NCBI GenBank assembly: GCA_031772625.1
Contig: CM062812.1
Span: 733,681,714-733,745,713 of the forward strand
Source: Pinus tabuliformis
Taxonomy: Eukaryota > Streptophyta > Pinopsida > Pinales > Pinaceae
Reading direction: 5' to 3'
DNA length: 64,000 nt
The notes below the pieces were generated by a model. The model was not told the origin of the DNA. It was given only the letters and a program-made list of their open reading frames with translations, and ran no database searches. Of this stretch, positions 34,422 through 46,249 are shown piece by piece. The position numbers and the translations under genes are program-made. Numbering within the stretch: the stretch's first letter is position 1; each line of letters starts with the position of its first letter.

Positions 34422-34523
34422 AATCGAAAGATAAAATGAATATTTTTGGTCTTTTTGATAAGTGTTAAGACATTAGTTTTACATAATTTTAGTTAGTTTA
34501 ATTAATATATTTAAGATATTTCT
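34422..34523. repeat. Host sequence between insertions, part of a 120-bp tandem duplication
   Basis: AAGATATTTCT followed by TTTATATAAACATAGGTTAA occurs twice in the reconstructed host DNA. Copy 1 (from 33066) carries the retroposed insertion, and copy 2 (from 34513) carries the gypsy element. Once both insertions are set aside, the copies are 120 bp apart. Confidence 0.8.
34519..34523. repeat. Left target site duplication (TTTCT) of gypsy element 1
   Basis: TTTCT immediately precedes the 5' LTR and recurs directly after the 3' LTR (44964-44968). Confidence 0.92.
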
Positions 34524-34885
34524 TGTAACACTTTAGGTTAGATAAAAGAATTACGGTAGTGAGTAAGTTTATTTTTATGTCTTATTATATTAATTTTTAT
34601 TTTACGATAATAACTAAGGGTGGAAGGCCACGATACAATTGGTTACCTAATTAAGGAGCAATTAGGAGTTCACACATGGTAATAAAAAATAAAAATTGTT
34701 TGAAATAGTTAAAAGAAACAGTTACCAAGAAACAATTACTCATGTATCCTCGAAAGGGAAATATAAATGGAGAAAGAGTCCAAGGAGAAAATCATACAGC
34801 TTGGTGGAATAAACTACTGAGAAATTACTCAAAGAGAGTTTGAAAAGTACAGGACATGAAGCTCAACAATGACTCTGGAGGCCGG

Positions 34886-35240
34886 ACAGTGAGTCCTGAG
34901 GCCTAAAGTGAGTCTGCCCAAGTGAGTCCTAAGGCATACCCAAGTGAGTCCTGAGGATACCCAAGTGAGTCCTGAGGTCCAAAGTGAGTCCTGAGGCATA
35001 CCCAAGTGAGTCCTAAAGCCCAAAGTGAGTCCTGAGGCATACCCAATTGTAGTTGGATGTAATCTAATTGTGAAGAAGAGAAAGTCCTGAGGTCCAAAGT
35101 GAGTCCTGAGGCATACCCAAGTGAGTCCTGAGGATACCCAAGTGAGTCCTGAGGCCCAAAGTGAGTCCTGAGGCATACCCAAGTGAGTCCTAAGGCTTAA
35201 AGTGAGTCCGGAGGCGTACTCAATTGTAGCTGGATGTAAT
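34886..35240 (+). repeat. Minisatellite inside the 5' LTR
   Basis: About 15 units of roughly 19-22 bp begin GTGAGTCCTGAGG and end in CATACCCAA or CCAAA, in alternating short and long forms. A 40-bp spacer containing TTGTAGTTGGATGTAATCTA interrupts the array at 35047 and ends it at 35224. The 3' LTR has only a single trace (AGTGAGTACAGGACTG), so the array grew after or during insertion. Confidence 0.92.
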
Positions 35241-35620
35241 CTAATTGTGAAGAAGAGAAAGTGCTCGAGGAGGATAGACTTTCCAGACAAATTTGGAATT
35301 ATATACTGACAAGTATTAAGCAGATAAGTAACATAGATTTCGTTTAAGAAATGATATTGGATTATAGAAAATTACTTGCTTAAAGTGACATAATAATTTC
35401 AAGTGAGTCCTAAGGCCTAAAGTGAGTCCTGAGGTGTACTCAATTGTAGCTGGATGTAATCTAATTGTGAAGAAGAGAAAGTGCTCCAGGAGGATAAACT
35501 TTCTAGACAAATTTGGAATTATATACTCACAAGTATTAAGCAGATAAGTAACATAGATTTCGTTTAAGAAATGATATTGGATTATAGAAAATTACTTGCT
35601 TAAAGTGACATAATAATTTA
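35181..35620 (+). repeat. 220-bp tandem duplication inside the 5' LTR
   Basis: 35181-35400 and 35401-35620 are direct copies at exactly 220 bp spacing with few substitutions, spanning the last minisatellite units, the spacer and the block ending GTGACATAATAATTT. The 3' LTR has one copy. Confidence 0.93.
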
Positions 35621-37498
35621 AATGTTCCTTGAAAGTATATTTGAATAGAACAAGAGTTGAATTCGCAACTAAAGGAGCAAACAGTACAGTAATGCATAAA
35701 AAATAGTAATTATCGAAACAATACACGAAGCACATTTCCCTGTATAGTATAGCTACATGCACTTTTAAACCGGAAAGATAATCCTTTTCGAATAAATAAA
35801 CTGTGACATAGAAAAGAATAACCTTTAAGGTGAAATTAGTTCTATTAAACTATGAGAATAATCTTTTTTGTCAAACTGTAACAAGAAATTCCGAATACAG
35901 AAATCAAGGAGGAGACAACTAAGTCTAACCTACAGAAAATCTCTATCTGTTGTCAAGCTATTACATTAAAGCAGAAACTGAAGTAAAACTATTGAGTATT
36001 CCAGAAAAGACAGTAATAAAGCCAAACCACATATACATTCTTTTAATAAAAGATAGACTATGTATATCCAACTGTAAACAAAAGCATAATCTAAATTATC
36101 CACAGTAAAATGGCTCAACGACCTAAATGTGTCGGACTTTGAGATAAACCCAAAAACCCTCGAGTTCATAGCTACATCGAGATTTATGTATTGCAATAAA
36201 TGCTAGTTACACATTATCTTGCAAAGAGAAGACAATCTTATAAATTCAAAAAAAAATCTAAAAGCATACCAACAGACAAACCCTCGTGTATGTTGGGCGC
36301 AACATTTAACATACATAGACAATCTTCCAAACATAAAAGGAGCTCGATAAGTTCTGGCATAAAACCTCTGCCAACATAGTTCTTCTGCAAAGAGTCTAAA
36401 TCATAAAAATCAAACATTGTGAACCAGAGGTAAGTATTTCCCAACCTGTAGATAGGCATGAAGAGTATAAGTTCACAAAACCTTAATAGGCGTGGATATG
36501 ACCATGAAAAGATCATGGCGGCTACAATAGATTACCTCCGAAATCACATGCTGTCGATCTCAGAATCATTAGGAAGAAACCCTACTATGTCAACCAGTAA
36601 AAATGATGACCCAAAGGGCGGCAATAATACCTAAGTCTGGACAGTTCCAAAGGCTGGCAGTCTACCTACATTATAGCAAGGATTACTGCTTAGTCAGTTG
36701 TATATTTAAAAAAGTGTGAAGGATTGTAATGAGAAACCATGTAAGTCACAAACCTGAATAAATTACATGCTCACCTTCCGAGAACCAGTGTCAAAACCAA
36801 CTACCTCCTGCAGAACCAAAGAATCCTTGAACCGTTGCTGGACAGTGAAATCCATTCATTAACCACCGAAACAAATGAGATATTAAGGCAAAGACTAAAA
36901 TCAAATGGAATAGAAGACCTACATAGGACAAGGGTTGCTATATCTGGATACCTTCCTGTGAATGTTGGACAGCTATCACCATAGAACAATGTAGAAGAGT
37001 GTTTTGGCCGACCGAAAACCCGGAGGCTGACTTTGATGCAAAGCGGCCGAGACCTCAACATTACAACAAAAATGACCAACCATCCAACCGAAGGCATGAG
37101 GTGGTTAGTTGGAAAAACCCTAAACCCTCCTCACCATCGAATCACCCATCACAAGTCAACAGATGAGGACAAGACCAGTTGTCGCAGATAGACTTAACCC
37201 GCAGATGGATACATGCAGTAAAATGGACCAGAGTCATGCCATGTGTATCGGCGTACTAAAGACATTTACTCAGGAGTTTGGTTACGGGCCAAACACCCCG
37301 CGTAGAGCCATGTGACCATTTAATGCCAAGCAGATCCAACATTATGAACTCCGTAACAATTTATCAAATGTTCAAATTAGAGTATTTGCCATTAAAATCC
37401 ACATCCGCCACCTTATATGTAATAATTAATAAATCTTAGTTTTAAAATTTGTAATTTATGTCATATATTTTGTATTATAGATTGTACGTTGTTACAAA

Positions 37499-37512
37499 TG
37501 GTATTAGAGCTC
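37499..37512 (+). other. Primer binding site of gypsy element 1
   Basis: TGGTATTAGAGCTC, two bases after the LTR end, differs from the initiator tRNA-Met complement by one base in the first 12. Confidence 0.88.
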
Positions 37513-38820
37513 AAGATCATACACTGAGAGTCTTTGGGAATTATATGTATGTGAAATGAATGTGATTTCCTTAATTTAACTAAGTAAATATGTATGTGAA
37601 CACAGAGACCTGCATCAATACAACAAGGGTGAGAATGTAAAGGAGCCTAGGACCACCAAACCTGTCAGAAACAACTTATGTGAATGCTAACCCTGATAGT
37701 TGGATATAGCTAGGAGAGGAATCTCGTCAAGCTAATGTTGTTTTATTCGAAACCGTTCAACAGCTGCGCGCTGAGATGACAAATTTAAGGACAGATAATG
37801 AACGGTTATGCCTAGAACATGAGAGAATTCTCATAAGTCTATCCAATTGATAGAACCAATGAGATCCAAAACCCAGTGCCGAAGACAGATAGAAGACCCC
37901 AACGGCTCAACATGGAGAAGAAAATTCTAAGTTAGCTTAAAAACATCAGGAAGACGAAGAAGGATGCTCAGACAATGTTTCCAACCAATGCAACACAGAG
38001 AAAAAAATTTGAATTACAGGGATAATTTTAAAAGATTAAACCGTCACTCTTTGAAGGGGAATCTGAAGAGGTAGTTGAAGCTTGGTTAATTGATATGAGA
38101 AAATATTTTAAGATTTATGATTACACTGATAAACTGAAAGCACGTTTGGTAGTTTATCAATTAAGGGGTAACGCTACCATTTGGTGGAAAGAAATCAAAG
38201 TGGTGAGGAAAATCATCGAAGAATAGGTTACGTGGAATGAATTCCAAAAGAATTTCAAGGATAAGTATTTAACTGAACGTTATTGTAACAAAAAAAGCAA
38301 AAGAATTTCACAAGTTAAGATTGGGAACCTTAACCATGGATGAATATGTGAAGTCATTCACCTCCTTACTACGATATATGCCTTATATGCAAGAACAAAA
38401 AGCCAATATTCAACGTTTCATTAGCAGCCTACATAATTTTATGAAGGAGAAGCTTGAGTTTGACTACCCAAAAATAATGGATGATGCAGTGCAGAAAGCC
38501 CGCATCTACTACTAGCAAATGAAACAGAAAAATGAAGGACCTAAAGGATGGTTGAACAGTAAGGGAAGGTTCCTGATCCCAAACAGAAAAACAAAATTTA
38601 CTAATGGCAGAAATATATAGAAAAAACATCTCAATAAATTCCCAGTAAGGAACCAGCCCAAAGCTTCATATTCTTCAAATAGACAGTCAGAAGGAGTTAA
38701 TAAATCTGTTAATGACCAGCAATCAAAACTGTCGAAGCAGTGTTGGGGATGCGAAGAACCCCACTACTACGAAAATAGTCTGCATAAGGCAAGGACGGAA
38801 CAACTATCAAATATGTAGGA
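37513..38820 (+). pseudogene. Gypsy element 1 gag and zinc knuckle (degenerate)
   Basis: The retrotransposon gag domain is recognisable from about 38040: LFEGESEEVVEAWLIDMRKY, QLRGNATIWWKEIK and FQKNFKDKYL, continuing after a frameshift in MGTLTMDEYVKSFTSLLRYM (38321-38515). The zinc knuckle near 38730 reads CWGCEEPHYYENS, where the family has C-x2-C-x4-H-x4-C; the last Cys is Ser here. Upstream coding is riddled with stops. Confidence 0.8.
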
Positions 38821-38899
38821 AGCATCCACGGTTGGAGATGTGGCAAGGATCATGCCCAGAATTAATCTTGCTATGGATGATTATCAAGCGGAATATCAA

Positions 38900-40885
38900 C
38901 CCACCATGTTCGAATGTGAAGGTATATGATTGCTAAGCAACCTGTCTCTATCTTTTTTTTTACCCCGGTGCTAGCTTAAGCTATGTTAGTCCTAAGGTGG
39001 CAGAAAAGTCTCAACTGTAGAGTAGTAAGTTTCCAAAACCCTGGCTAATTAAATTAGCCACTAGGACAAAAGGAAGGGTAATTGAAAAAATAGAACGTTA
39101 TCCTATAACAATTTTAGGACAACCCATTCATGTTGACCTTAATATACTCCCTTTGGGTTCATATGGAATTTTAATCATAATGGATTGGTTGGAAAAATGT
39201 TGGTCCCTAGTTGATTGCAAGTAGAAAGCCATTAGTTTCATCATTGAACAAGGACAAAGGAAGGAACTTCAAGAAATCAAGACAAATACGAAATTACATC
39301 CTATCACTGCTAGTGAGCTGGGAAGATGCATTAGGAAGGACTATGAGATATATGATGTTTATGTGGGATTTATGAACACCAAAAATAAAAATACCTCATT
39401 GGAAAACATTCCTGTCACTCAGGAATTTACTGATGTATTTATTGAATCCATTTCTGGATTACCACCCAAGCGTGATATTGATTTCACCATCGAACTAATT
39501 CCTAGTGCAACCCGTGTATCTAGGGCCCCTTATTGCATGAGCATACTCGAGTTAACAAAAATCAAAATGCAGCCTTAAAAGCTTCTGGATGAGAAGTATA
39601 TTCGCTCCAGCGTGTCCCCTTGAGAAGCCCCCATAATGTTTGTACGAAAGAAAGACAAAATCTTGAGATTATGCATTGATTATCGTTAGTTAAATAAACT
39701 GACCATCAAAAATAAGTATCCCTTACATGTATTGATGATTTATTTGATCAGGTTCAATGAGCCAAAGTATTCTCAAAAATCAATTTAAGGTCCAGCTACC
39801 ATCAAATAAGGATAAAGGAGGAGGACATTTACAAGACTACATTTCTAACTTGTTATGGTTATTACGTGTTTGTGGTATTGCCATTTAGCCTCACAAATGC
39901 CCCAACTACTTCTATGAGTTTGATGCATGGTATTTCCCAACCTTATCTTGATAAATTCGTACTGACTTTTATTGACGACATTTTAATATACTCCAAGAAT
40001 CAGGAGGAACATAAAGAGCATCTAAGAATAGTGTTGTAAACTTTACGGGAAAATCAGTTATATGCTAAATATAGCAAGTGTGACTTTTTCAAAGCCCAGA
40101 TTCAGTACTTGGGTCACGTTATATTAGCATATGGAATAGTAGTAGACCCAAAAAAGATCAAAACCATTATGGAATGGACTGGTCCAAAGAATGTCGCTGA
40201 CATCAGGTCATTCTTGGGTTTGGCTGGGTACTACCATCGATTCATTGAAGGATTTTCAAAAGTAGCTTTTCCAATGACCTCTTTACAAAAAAAGGAACTC
40301 AATTTCCAATCCATATGAATAGTGAGCTTGGAAAACCCTGCCCTTTTTGTCTCTTGACTAGTTGGACTTAGAGATTTCACCACCCTTTGGGTAAGATTCC
40401 TAATACAATGGCTACTAGGCTACCTTCTTCACAGACACGTCCAACAGGTTTCGATAGTCGATTGTCAACAAAGCTTGATAGACTAAAACATCTACTTACC
40501 ACTGCACCCATTTAAAGTTAGCAGATCCAGAAAAGGCTTTCGTGGTTTCCACGGATCCGAGTAAAGAGGTGTTGGTGAAGTGCTGACACAAGAGGGAAAA
40601 GTTATTTCCTACGAATCAAAAAAATTGAAGGAGTATGAGCAGTGATATTCTGCTTATTACCTTGAATTAACAATAGTAGAGCATGAACTTAAAATGTGGC
40701 GACACTACCTGTGGGGGAAGAAATTTCTAATATTAACGGATCATAGCAGCCTTACAAATTTCTTCAACCAATCTAACTTAAATGCTCGACGGTGCAGATG
40801 AAAAATGTATTTAAGTGAGTTCGATTTCGAAATGAAACATCTTAAAGGGAAGGAAAATCGAGTGGAAGATGCATTGAGCAAGAAA
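38900..40885 (+). pseudogene. Gypsy element 1 protease, reverse transcriptase and RNase H (degenerate)
   Basis: A protease-like stretch (GASLSYVSPKVAEK) and HVDLNILPLGSYGILI-MDWL precede RT. RT blocks are [54 protein letters not shown], and the active site [15 protein letters not shown] near 39972. The tether has GHVILAYGIVVDPKKIKTIM and RSFLGLAGYYHRFIEGF. RNase H motifs follow near 40660-40880 (LTIVEHELKMWRHYLWGKK, LTDHSSLTNFF, MKHLKGKENRVEDALSKK). At least six stop codons and several frameshifts separate them. Confidence 0.88.
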
Positions 40886-41039
40886 GTACATTGTATTTAT
40901 GACGTCGAAATTAGTCAACTACACTCAAACATCCCTGAAATCATAATGGAAGCCTCCCTCAAGGATCCAGAGTACACTTTTCTTTGGCAGCAAACAAATG
41001 AAGCTTTGTTGAAAGGGGAAAAATAAGATTTTGAAATAA

Positions 41040-42240
41040 ATTCCAACAACATCCTTACCTTCAAAAAAATAATTTATGTTCCTAACCAAAACTCTATTAA
41101 ACAATTGATATTGGATGAGTTTCACAAGAAACCGTGTGTTGGCCACCCAGGTTACAAAAAACTTTTTTCAGCCATCGAAAAAAGGTATTTTTGGCCTGAG
41201 TTAAGGAAGGATGTCACTGAATACTTGTCCAAATGTTTGGAATGCCAGTTGGTGAAGGCAGAACATCAACATCCCATCGGTCTTTTGCAACCATTTCCCA
41301 TCTCGGAATGGAAATGGGATACCATATCACTAGTCTTCATCACCGGCTTACCTCGCACCAGGAAGCAACACAACTCAATTATGGTGGTGGTGGACAAATC
41401 GAGCAAAACTGCTCACTTTATACTTGTGAAATCCACTTAAAAAATTGTGGAAATCATAAACAAATCTATGGAGGAAATTTTTCGTCTGCACGAAATACCG
41501 AGGGTGGTAATTTCTGATAGGGACGTAAAATTTACATCCACATTTTGGAAAACCCTCTTTTTAGGACTGGGTACCCTAATCCAATTTACCACAACTTACC
41601 ATCCTCAAACGGATGAACAAACCGAATGGGTAAATCAAGTGGTGGAGGACATGCTACGCATGTTTGTGATGTAATAACCACATAAGTCGAAATACTATCT
41701 CCACCTAGTGGAATTTGTGTATACTAATGGGCATCGTGAATCACTGAGCATGAGCCCCTTTGAGGTGTTGTATGGGAGAAGGTGTAGGGTGCCCATAGAT
41801 TGGAATAGTCCAGTTAATAAGCTAGCGTTGGGTCCTGACATGCTAGCAGAAATGGAGGAGACTGTTAAGAAGGTTTGACAAAATCTAAGGGTTTCCCAAG
41901 ATAGGTAGAAGATGTACCCAGATAAAAAGAGGACATACAAAGAATTTTAGCCAAGTGATCACGTATATCTAAGAGTAAAGCCCCAAAAAAGATCCTTACA
42001 ATGGAGGGTTTGTGCTAAGTTAGTACCCCGGTACTGTGGACCCTTTCAAGTCTTGGAGCGGATTGGAATGGTAGCTTATAAGCTTGTGTTACCAAGCCAC
42101 ATTCGGATCCACAATGTTTTCTATGTTTCGTTGCTAAAAAAATATGTGTACAACTCACAACATATAATTAGTTGGGAAAATATTCAGGTAATTAGTTAAG
42201 GAGAATACATAACTTTTGGATAAACTATTTTGAGGAAATT
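41040..42240 (+). pseudogene. Gypsy element 1 integrase (degenerate)
   Basis: The HHCC zinc domain is intact (FHKKPCVGHPGYKKLF, CLECQLVKAEHQHP). In the core, the first catalytic Asp is lost (ISLVFITGLP, where the family has DFI-GLP). The second is present (VISDRDVKFTSTFWK) and the Glu region reads HPQTDEQTEWVNQ. The GPY/F-type C-terminal part (LVPRYCGPFQVLERIG, LPSHIRIHNVFYVSLL) follows after stop codons. Confidence 0.9.
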
Positions 42241-42253
42241 ATGACTGTGAATT

Positions 42254-42445
42254 ATGTATGTTCACGTTGAACCAGAAGGAGAGTTTATGGCAGAACCTCT
42301 TCGTATTCTCGATCAGAGAGAAACCACCTTGTGGAAGCGAGCCATCACCCAGATTAAAGTGCAGTGGAAGCACTTTTGCCCCAAGGAAGCCCCCGGTGAA
42401 GAGGAGGGATTTATGTGGGAAGCTTATCCGACGTTATTTTATTAA
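42254..42445 (+). pseudogene. Gypsy element 1 chromodomain-like C-terminus
   Basis: The frame holds PEGEFMAEPLRILDQRE, ITQIKVQWKHFCPKEA and an ending of EAYPTLF. This is the degenerate chromodomain tail of plant chromoviruses (IL-R, VKVQWKH, E--YP-LF pattern), which guides integration toward particular chromatin. It is separated from integrase by stop codons. Confidence 0.75.
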
Positions 42446-42479
42446 ATTAGAGGAACACTAGGGACGATGTTCCTCATAT

Positions 42480-42491
42480 GGGGAGGGGAGA
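42480..42491 (+). other. Polypurine tract of gypsy element 1
   Basis: GGGGAGGGGAGA lies immediately before the 3' LTR start TATAACACC (a mutated TGTAACACC). Confidence 0.88.
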
Positions 42492-44963
42492 TATAACACC
42501 CTAGGCTACATAAAAGAATTGTTGTAGTTACTAAGTTCATTTTTATGTTTTACTGCATTAATGTTTTTTACTTTACGATAATGATTGAGGCTGGAAGGCC
42601 AGGATATAATTGGTTACCTAACAAATGAGTAATTAGGAGTTCAAACATGTTAATAAAAAATAAAAATTGTTTGGAATAGTTAAAAGAAACAATTACTCAT
42701 CTGCACTAGAAAGGGAAATATAGATGGAGAAAAAGTCGAGGGAGAAAATCCTAGAACTGGGTGGAATAAACCAATGGGAAATTAATCAAAGACAATTTGA
42801 AAAGTACAGGACTTGAAGCTGGATAGTGAGTACAGGACTGTAGCTGGATCTAATCTAATTGTGAAGAAGATAAAGTGCTCGGGGGAGAGTCTTGACATGA
42901 TTGCCAGGCTCGTGGCTGGGAGAAGAGACTTTCCAGACAATTTTCGAATTATATGCTGACAAATATTATGTAGATAAGTAACATAGATTTCATTTAAGAA
43001 ATGATATTGGATTATAGAAAATTACTTGACAGAATAATTTAAATGTTCCTTGAAAGTATATTAGAATAGAACTAGAGTTGAATTCACAACTAAACAATAA
43101 TTGCACTGTTATGCATAAAAGCTAGTAATTATCCAAACAATACATGAAGCATATTTCCATGTATAATATCGCCACGCACTTTTAAACTCGAATGGTATTC
43201 CTTTTGACTAAGCGTAAGAATAAATTTTTTGATAAACCGTGACAGAGAAAATAATAACCTTTAGGGTGAAAACTGTGACAGAGAAAATAATAACCTTTAA
43301 GGTGAAATTCCTTATGAGAATAATCATTTTGGTCAAACTGTTACAAGAAATTCCAAATAGACAAAGAAAGGAGGAGACAACTAAGTCTAACCCATAGAAA
43401 ATATCTATCTATTGTCAAGCGGTTACATTAAAGAAGAAACTGAAGTACAACTATCAAGTATACCAGAAAAGACAGTAGTAAAGCCAAACCACATATGCAT
43501 TCTTTTAATAAAATATAGACTATGTATATCCAACTATAAAGAAAAGCATAACCTATATTATCCACAGTAAAATGGCTGAATGGCCTGAATGTGTCCAACT
43601 TTGAGATAAACCCAAAAACCCTCGAGTTCATAGGTACATCGAGATTTATGTATTACAAGAAATCCTAGTTACACATTGTCTTGTAAAGAGCAGACAGTCT
43701 TATAAATTCAAAAAAAAAAAAAATCTGAAAGCATATCAACAGACAAACCCTGGTGTATGTCGGGCGCAACATTTAACATATATACACAATCTTCCAAACA
43801 AGAAAGAGCTTGGTAAGTTCTGCCATAAAACCTCTGCCAACACAGTTCTTCCGCAAAGCGTCTAATTCATAACAATCAAACACTGTGAACCAGCAGTAAC
43901 TATTTCCCAACCTGTAGATAGCCATGGAAAGTATAAGTTTGAAAAACCTCAAGAGGCGCAGATATGACCATGAAAAGATCCTGGCGGCTACAACAGATTA
44001 ACTACAAAATCATATGCTATCGATCGCAGAATCATTAGGAAGAAAGGCTGCTAAGTCAACCAGTAAAAACAATGACCCAGAGGGTGGCAACAATACTTGA
44101 GTTTGGATAGTTCCAAAGGTTGGCAGCTCGCCTTCATTACAACAAGGATTATCACTTAGTCAATTGTAGATTTAGAAAAGTGTGAAGGACTGTAATGAGA
44201 AACCATGTAAGTCATGGAGCTGAAGAAATTACATGCTCACCTTCCGCGAACCAGTGTCGGAACAAGCTACCTCCCGCAAAATCGAAGAACCCTCAAACCA
44301 TTCTTGGACGGCGAAAGCCATCCGTTAACCACCGAATCATATGAGAGATTAAGGCAAAGACTAAACTCAAATGGCATAGAAGACCTGCAAAGGACAAGGG
44401 TAAGTGTATCTGGATACTGTCCTACGAATGTTGGACAGATATCGCCATAACACACTGTAGAAGAGTGTATGGGCTCACCAAAAACCCGGAGGCCGACTTC
44501 AATGCAGAGCGGCGGAGACCTCAACCTTCCAGCAGCAAATGACCAACCATCCGGCCAGGGGCGGTGAGGTGGTTAGTTGGAAAATCCCTAAACCCTCCTC
44601 ACCGTCGCATTGCCCATCACAAATCAACGAATGAAGACAAGCCCAACTGTCACAGACAGACTTAACCCGCGGACAGATACATGTAGTAAAACGGACCAGA
44701 GTCATGCCGCGTGTATCAGCGTACCAAAGACATTTACTCAAGAGTCTGGTTACAGGTCAAACACCCCGCATAGAGCCATGTGACATTTTAATGTCAGGCA
44801 AATCCAACAATATAAACTACGTAACAATTCTTCAAATGTTCAAATCGGATTATGTGCCATTAAAGTCCACATCGTTCACCTTGAGTGCAATAATTAATAA
44901 ATCTTAGTTTTAAATTTTGAAACTTATGTCATATATTCGTATTATAGATGGTATGGTTTTACA
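42492..44963 (+). repeat. 3' LTR of gypsy element 1
   Basis: It starts TATAACACCCTAGGC and ends GGTTTTACA, followed by TTTCT. It aligns with the 5' LTR throughout but lacks the minisatellite and the 220-bp duplication. It has its own small duplication of GTGACAGAGAAAATAATAAC near 43245-43290. Confidence 0.93.
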
Positions 44964-44968
44964 TTTCT

Positions 44969-45070
44969 TTTATATAAACATAGGTTAATCTAAAAATAAA
45001 ATGATTTTTTTCTTCTTTCTAGTAAATCTTAAAACAAGTGGAATTTTAAGTAGTATTTATCTTGATTAAT
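44969..45070. other. Host flank between gypsy element 1 and a LINE fragment
   Basis: It begins TTATATAAACATAGGTTAA and is the second half of the 120-bp host repeat. It serves as an uninterrupted reference for the site hit by the retroposed insertion at 33078. No gene. Confidence 0.8.
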
Positions 45071-45858
45071 TTTTTTTCAGAGAAAAAACCAATATAAATT
45101 TATATTAAGAAAATATAAAAGTCTTCAATACATAACGCTGTAAATTGAGCTGAAGAGAAGCCCCACATGATTACAGAAAATGATACAGATAGTCTGAATC
45201 ATCCATATCTGAAACAGGATAAACCTATACATCACATCTACAAAGCCCGCTTGTCCTTAAAATGCCACAGATTATACAAAAACTAGAAGGAACAGCCCTT
45301 CAATGATTACATTACAGATAACACATAAGAAAAAAAGGAGCAGACAGCTCTGCCTTGGAACAGAGATCCAAAAGGACTGATACCAACTTGCCGGAGCAGA
45401 AAAAATAACCCCAGAATCATATAGCAGGCACATTTGGCGAAAAGTCATTTTGATGAAAAGATTCATGACAAGCCAGGATTCGCTGAAGAATGGCATGAAG
45501 GGGTTCCTTTGAACCTTGGAAAATTTGTGCATTTCGCCAGATCCACAAGAACCAACAGGAGATGATAAACAACGACCTCCAAGATGAGGATTGCCTACTC
45601 CACCATATAAAAGCATCCTGAACAGAAGAAAAGATGATGTAAGGAAAACCAAAATGTAAAGACAGATCATACCAGATATTAAAGGACGAGGCACATTGAA
45701 AGAACATGTGCAGATTGGATTCCGCTTCATTGAGGCACATAGCACATCTGCTCGGACCCTGCCATTTCTTCCTTTGAAAAACCTCCCATGTAAGATTTTT
45801 GTTCCAAAATAACAACCAGGAGAAAATAATCATTTTGAGAGGACATGTAACCTTCTAG
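45071..45858 (-). pseudogene. 5'-truncated L1-type LINE fragment
   Basis: On the minus strand it encodes the C-terminal zinc-binding region of a plant LINE reverse transcriptase: FSWLLFWNKNLTWEVFQ, CAMCLNEAESNLHMFFQC (C-x2-C...H...C) and SCWFLWIWRNAQIFQGS. About 400 bp of 3' untranslated sequence and a run of eight A (plus-strand TTTTTTTT at 45071) follow. RT core and endonuclease are absent, as expected of 5' truncation. I found no convincing target duplication. Overlapping frames at 45272-45745 and 45727-45927 are shadows. Confidence 0.85.
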
Positions 45859-46102
45859 AAACAGGGAAGAAACAACGGTAGAAGACTCCAATATAAGAAT
45901 TACAAGTTTAAACCATTTAATTTTCAAAATCTAAATATCTCATACAAAAAAATTTTAGTACGAAATTTATTCGTTCCTTCTAAAAATGTATTTTAAACAA
46001 TAAGAAATCACAATCTCCTGTAACATTATATTGTCAAATATGAAGGAAAAAGTCATTTTATCAGTTAGCAAAACTACACCCTTTATATACATTTTATATA
46101 AC

Positions 46103-46160
<58 letters not shown>

Positions 46161-46249
46161 CTACTGTTATTATTATTAATCATATATGTTAATTATTATT
46201 AATCATATAACAAACATATAAAGACGAAAAAACAACAAGTTAATAGTAT
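45859..46249. other. AT-rich intergenic DNA with a (TA)n tract
   Basis: A TA microsatellite of about 49 bases lies at 46108-46156. The rest is AT-rich with no gene. Confidence 0.7.

Larger units (their letters stand above)
34524..37496 (+). repeat. 5' LTR of gypsy element 1 (expanded)
   Basis: It starts TGTAACACTTTAGG and ends TTGTTACA, matching the 3' LTR over nearly all its length. It carries a GTGAGTCCTGAGG minisatellite and a 220-bp tandem duplication that the 3' LTR lacks. The minus-strand frame at 36801-37097 recurs in the 3' LTR. Confidence 0.93.
34524..44963 (+). mobile_element. Ty3/gypsy chromovirus 1, complete but degenerate
   Basis: Two long LTRs (2,973 and 2,472 bp) enclose a 5 kb interior in the gypsy order gag, zinc knuckle, protease, RT, RNase H, integrase and chromodomain. 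A tRNA-Met primer site follows the 5' LTR, a polypurine tract precedes the 3' LTR, and TTTCT flanks the whole. Many stop codons and frameshifts run through every domain, so it is inactive and old. The LTRs differ by more than 500 bp because of tandem expansions in the 5' copy. It belongs to the same broad family as gypsy element 2 (same gene order and closely similar gag, RT and integrase), but the LTR sequences differ. Confidence 0.95.

Noticed and set aside
34886..35240. CRISPR-like array
   Set aside because: Units are adjacent imperfect repeats without unique spacers, inside a plant LTR.
34829..35290. 153-codon minus-strand frame with repeated LRTH and GMPQDSLW units
   Set aside because: It is a translation of the LTR minisatellite; the repeat length keeps the frame open by chance.
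45417..45833. Candidate host gene of 138 codons
   Set aside because: The residues match the zinc-binding region of a LINE reverse transcriptase.
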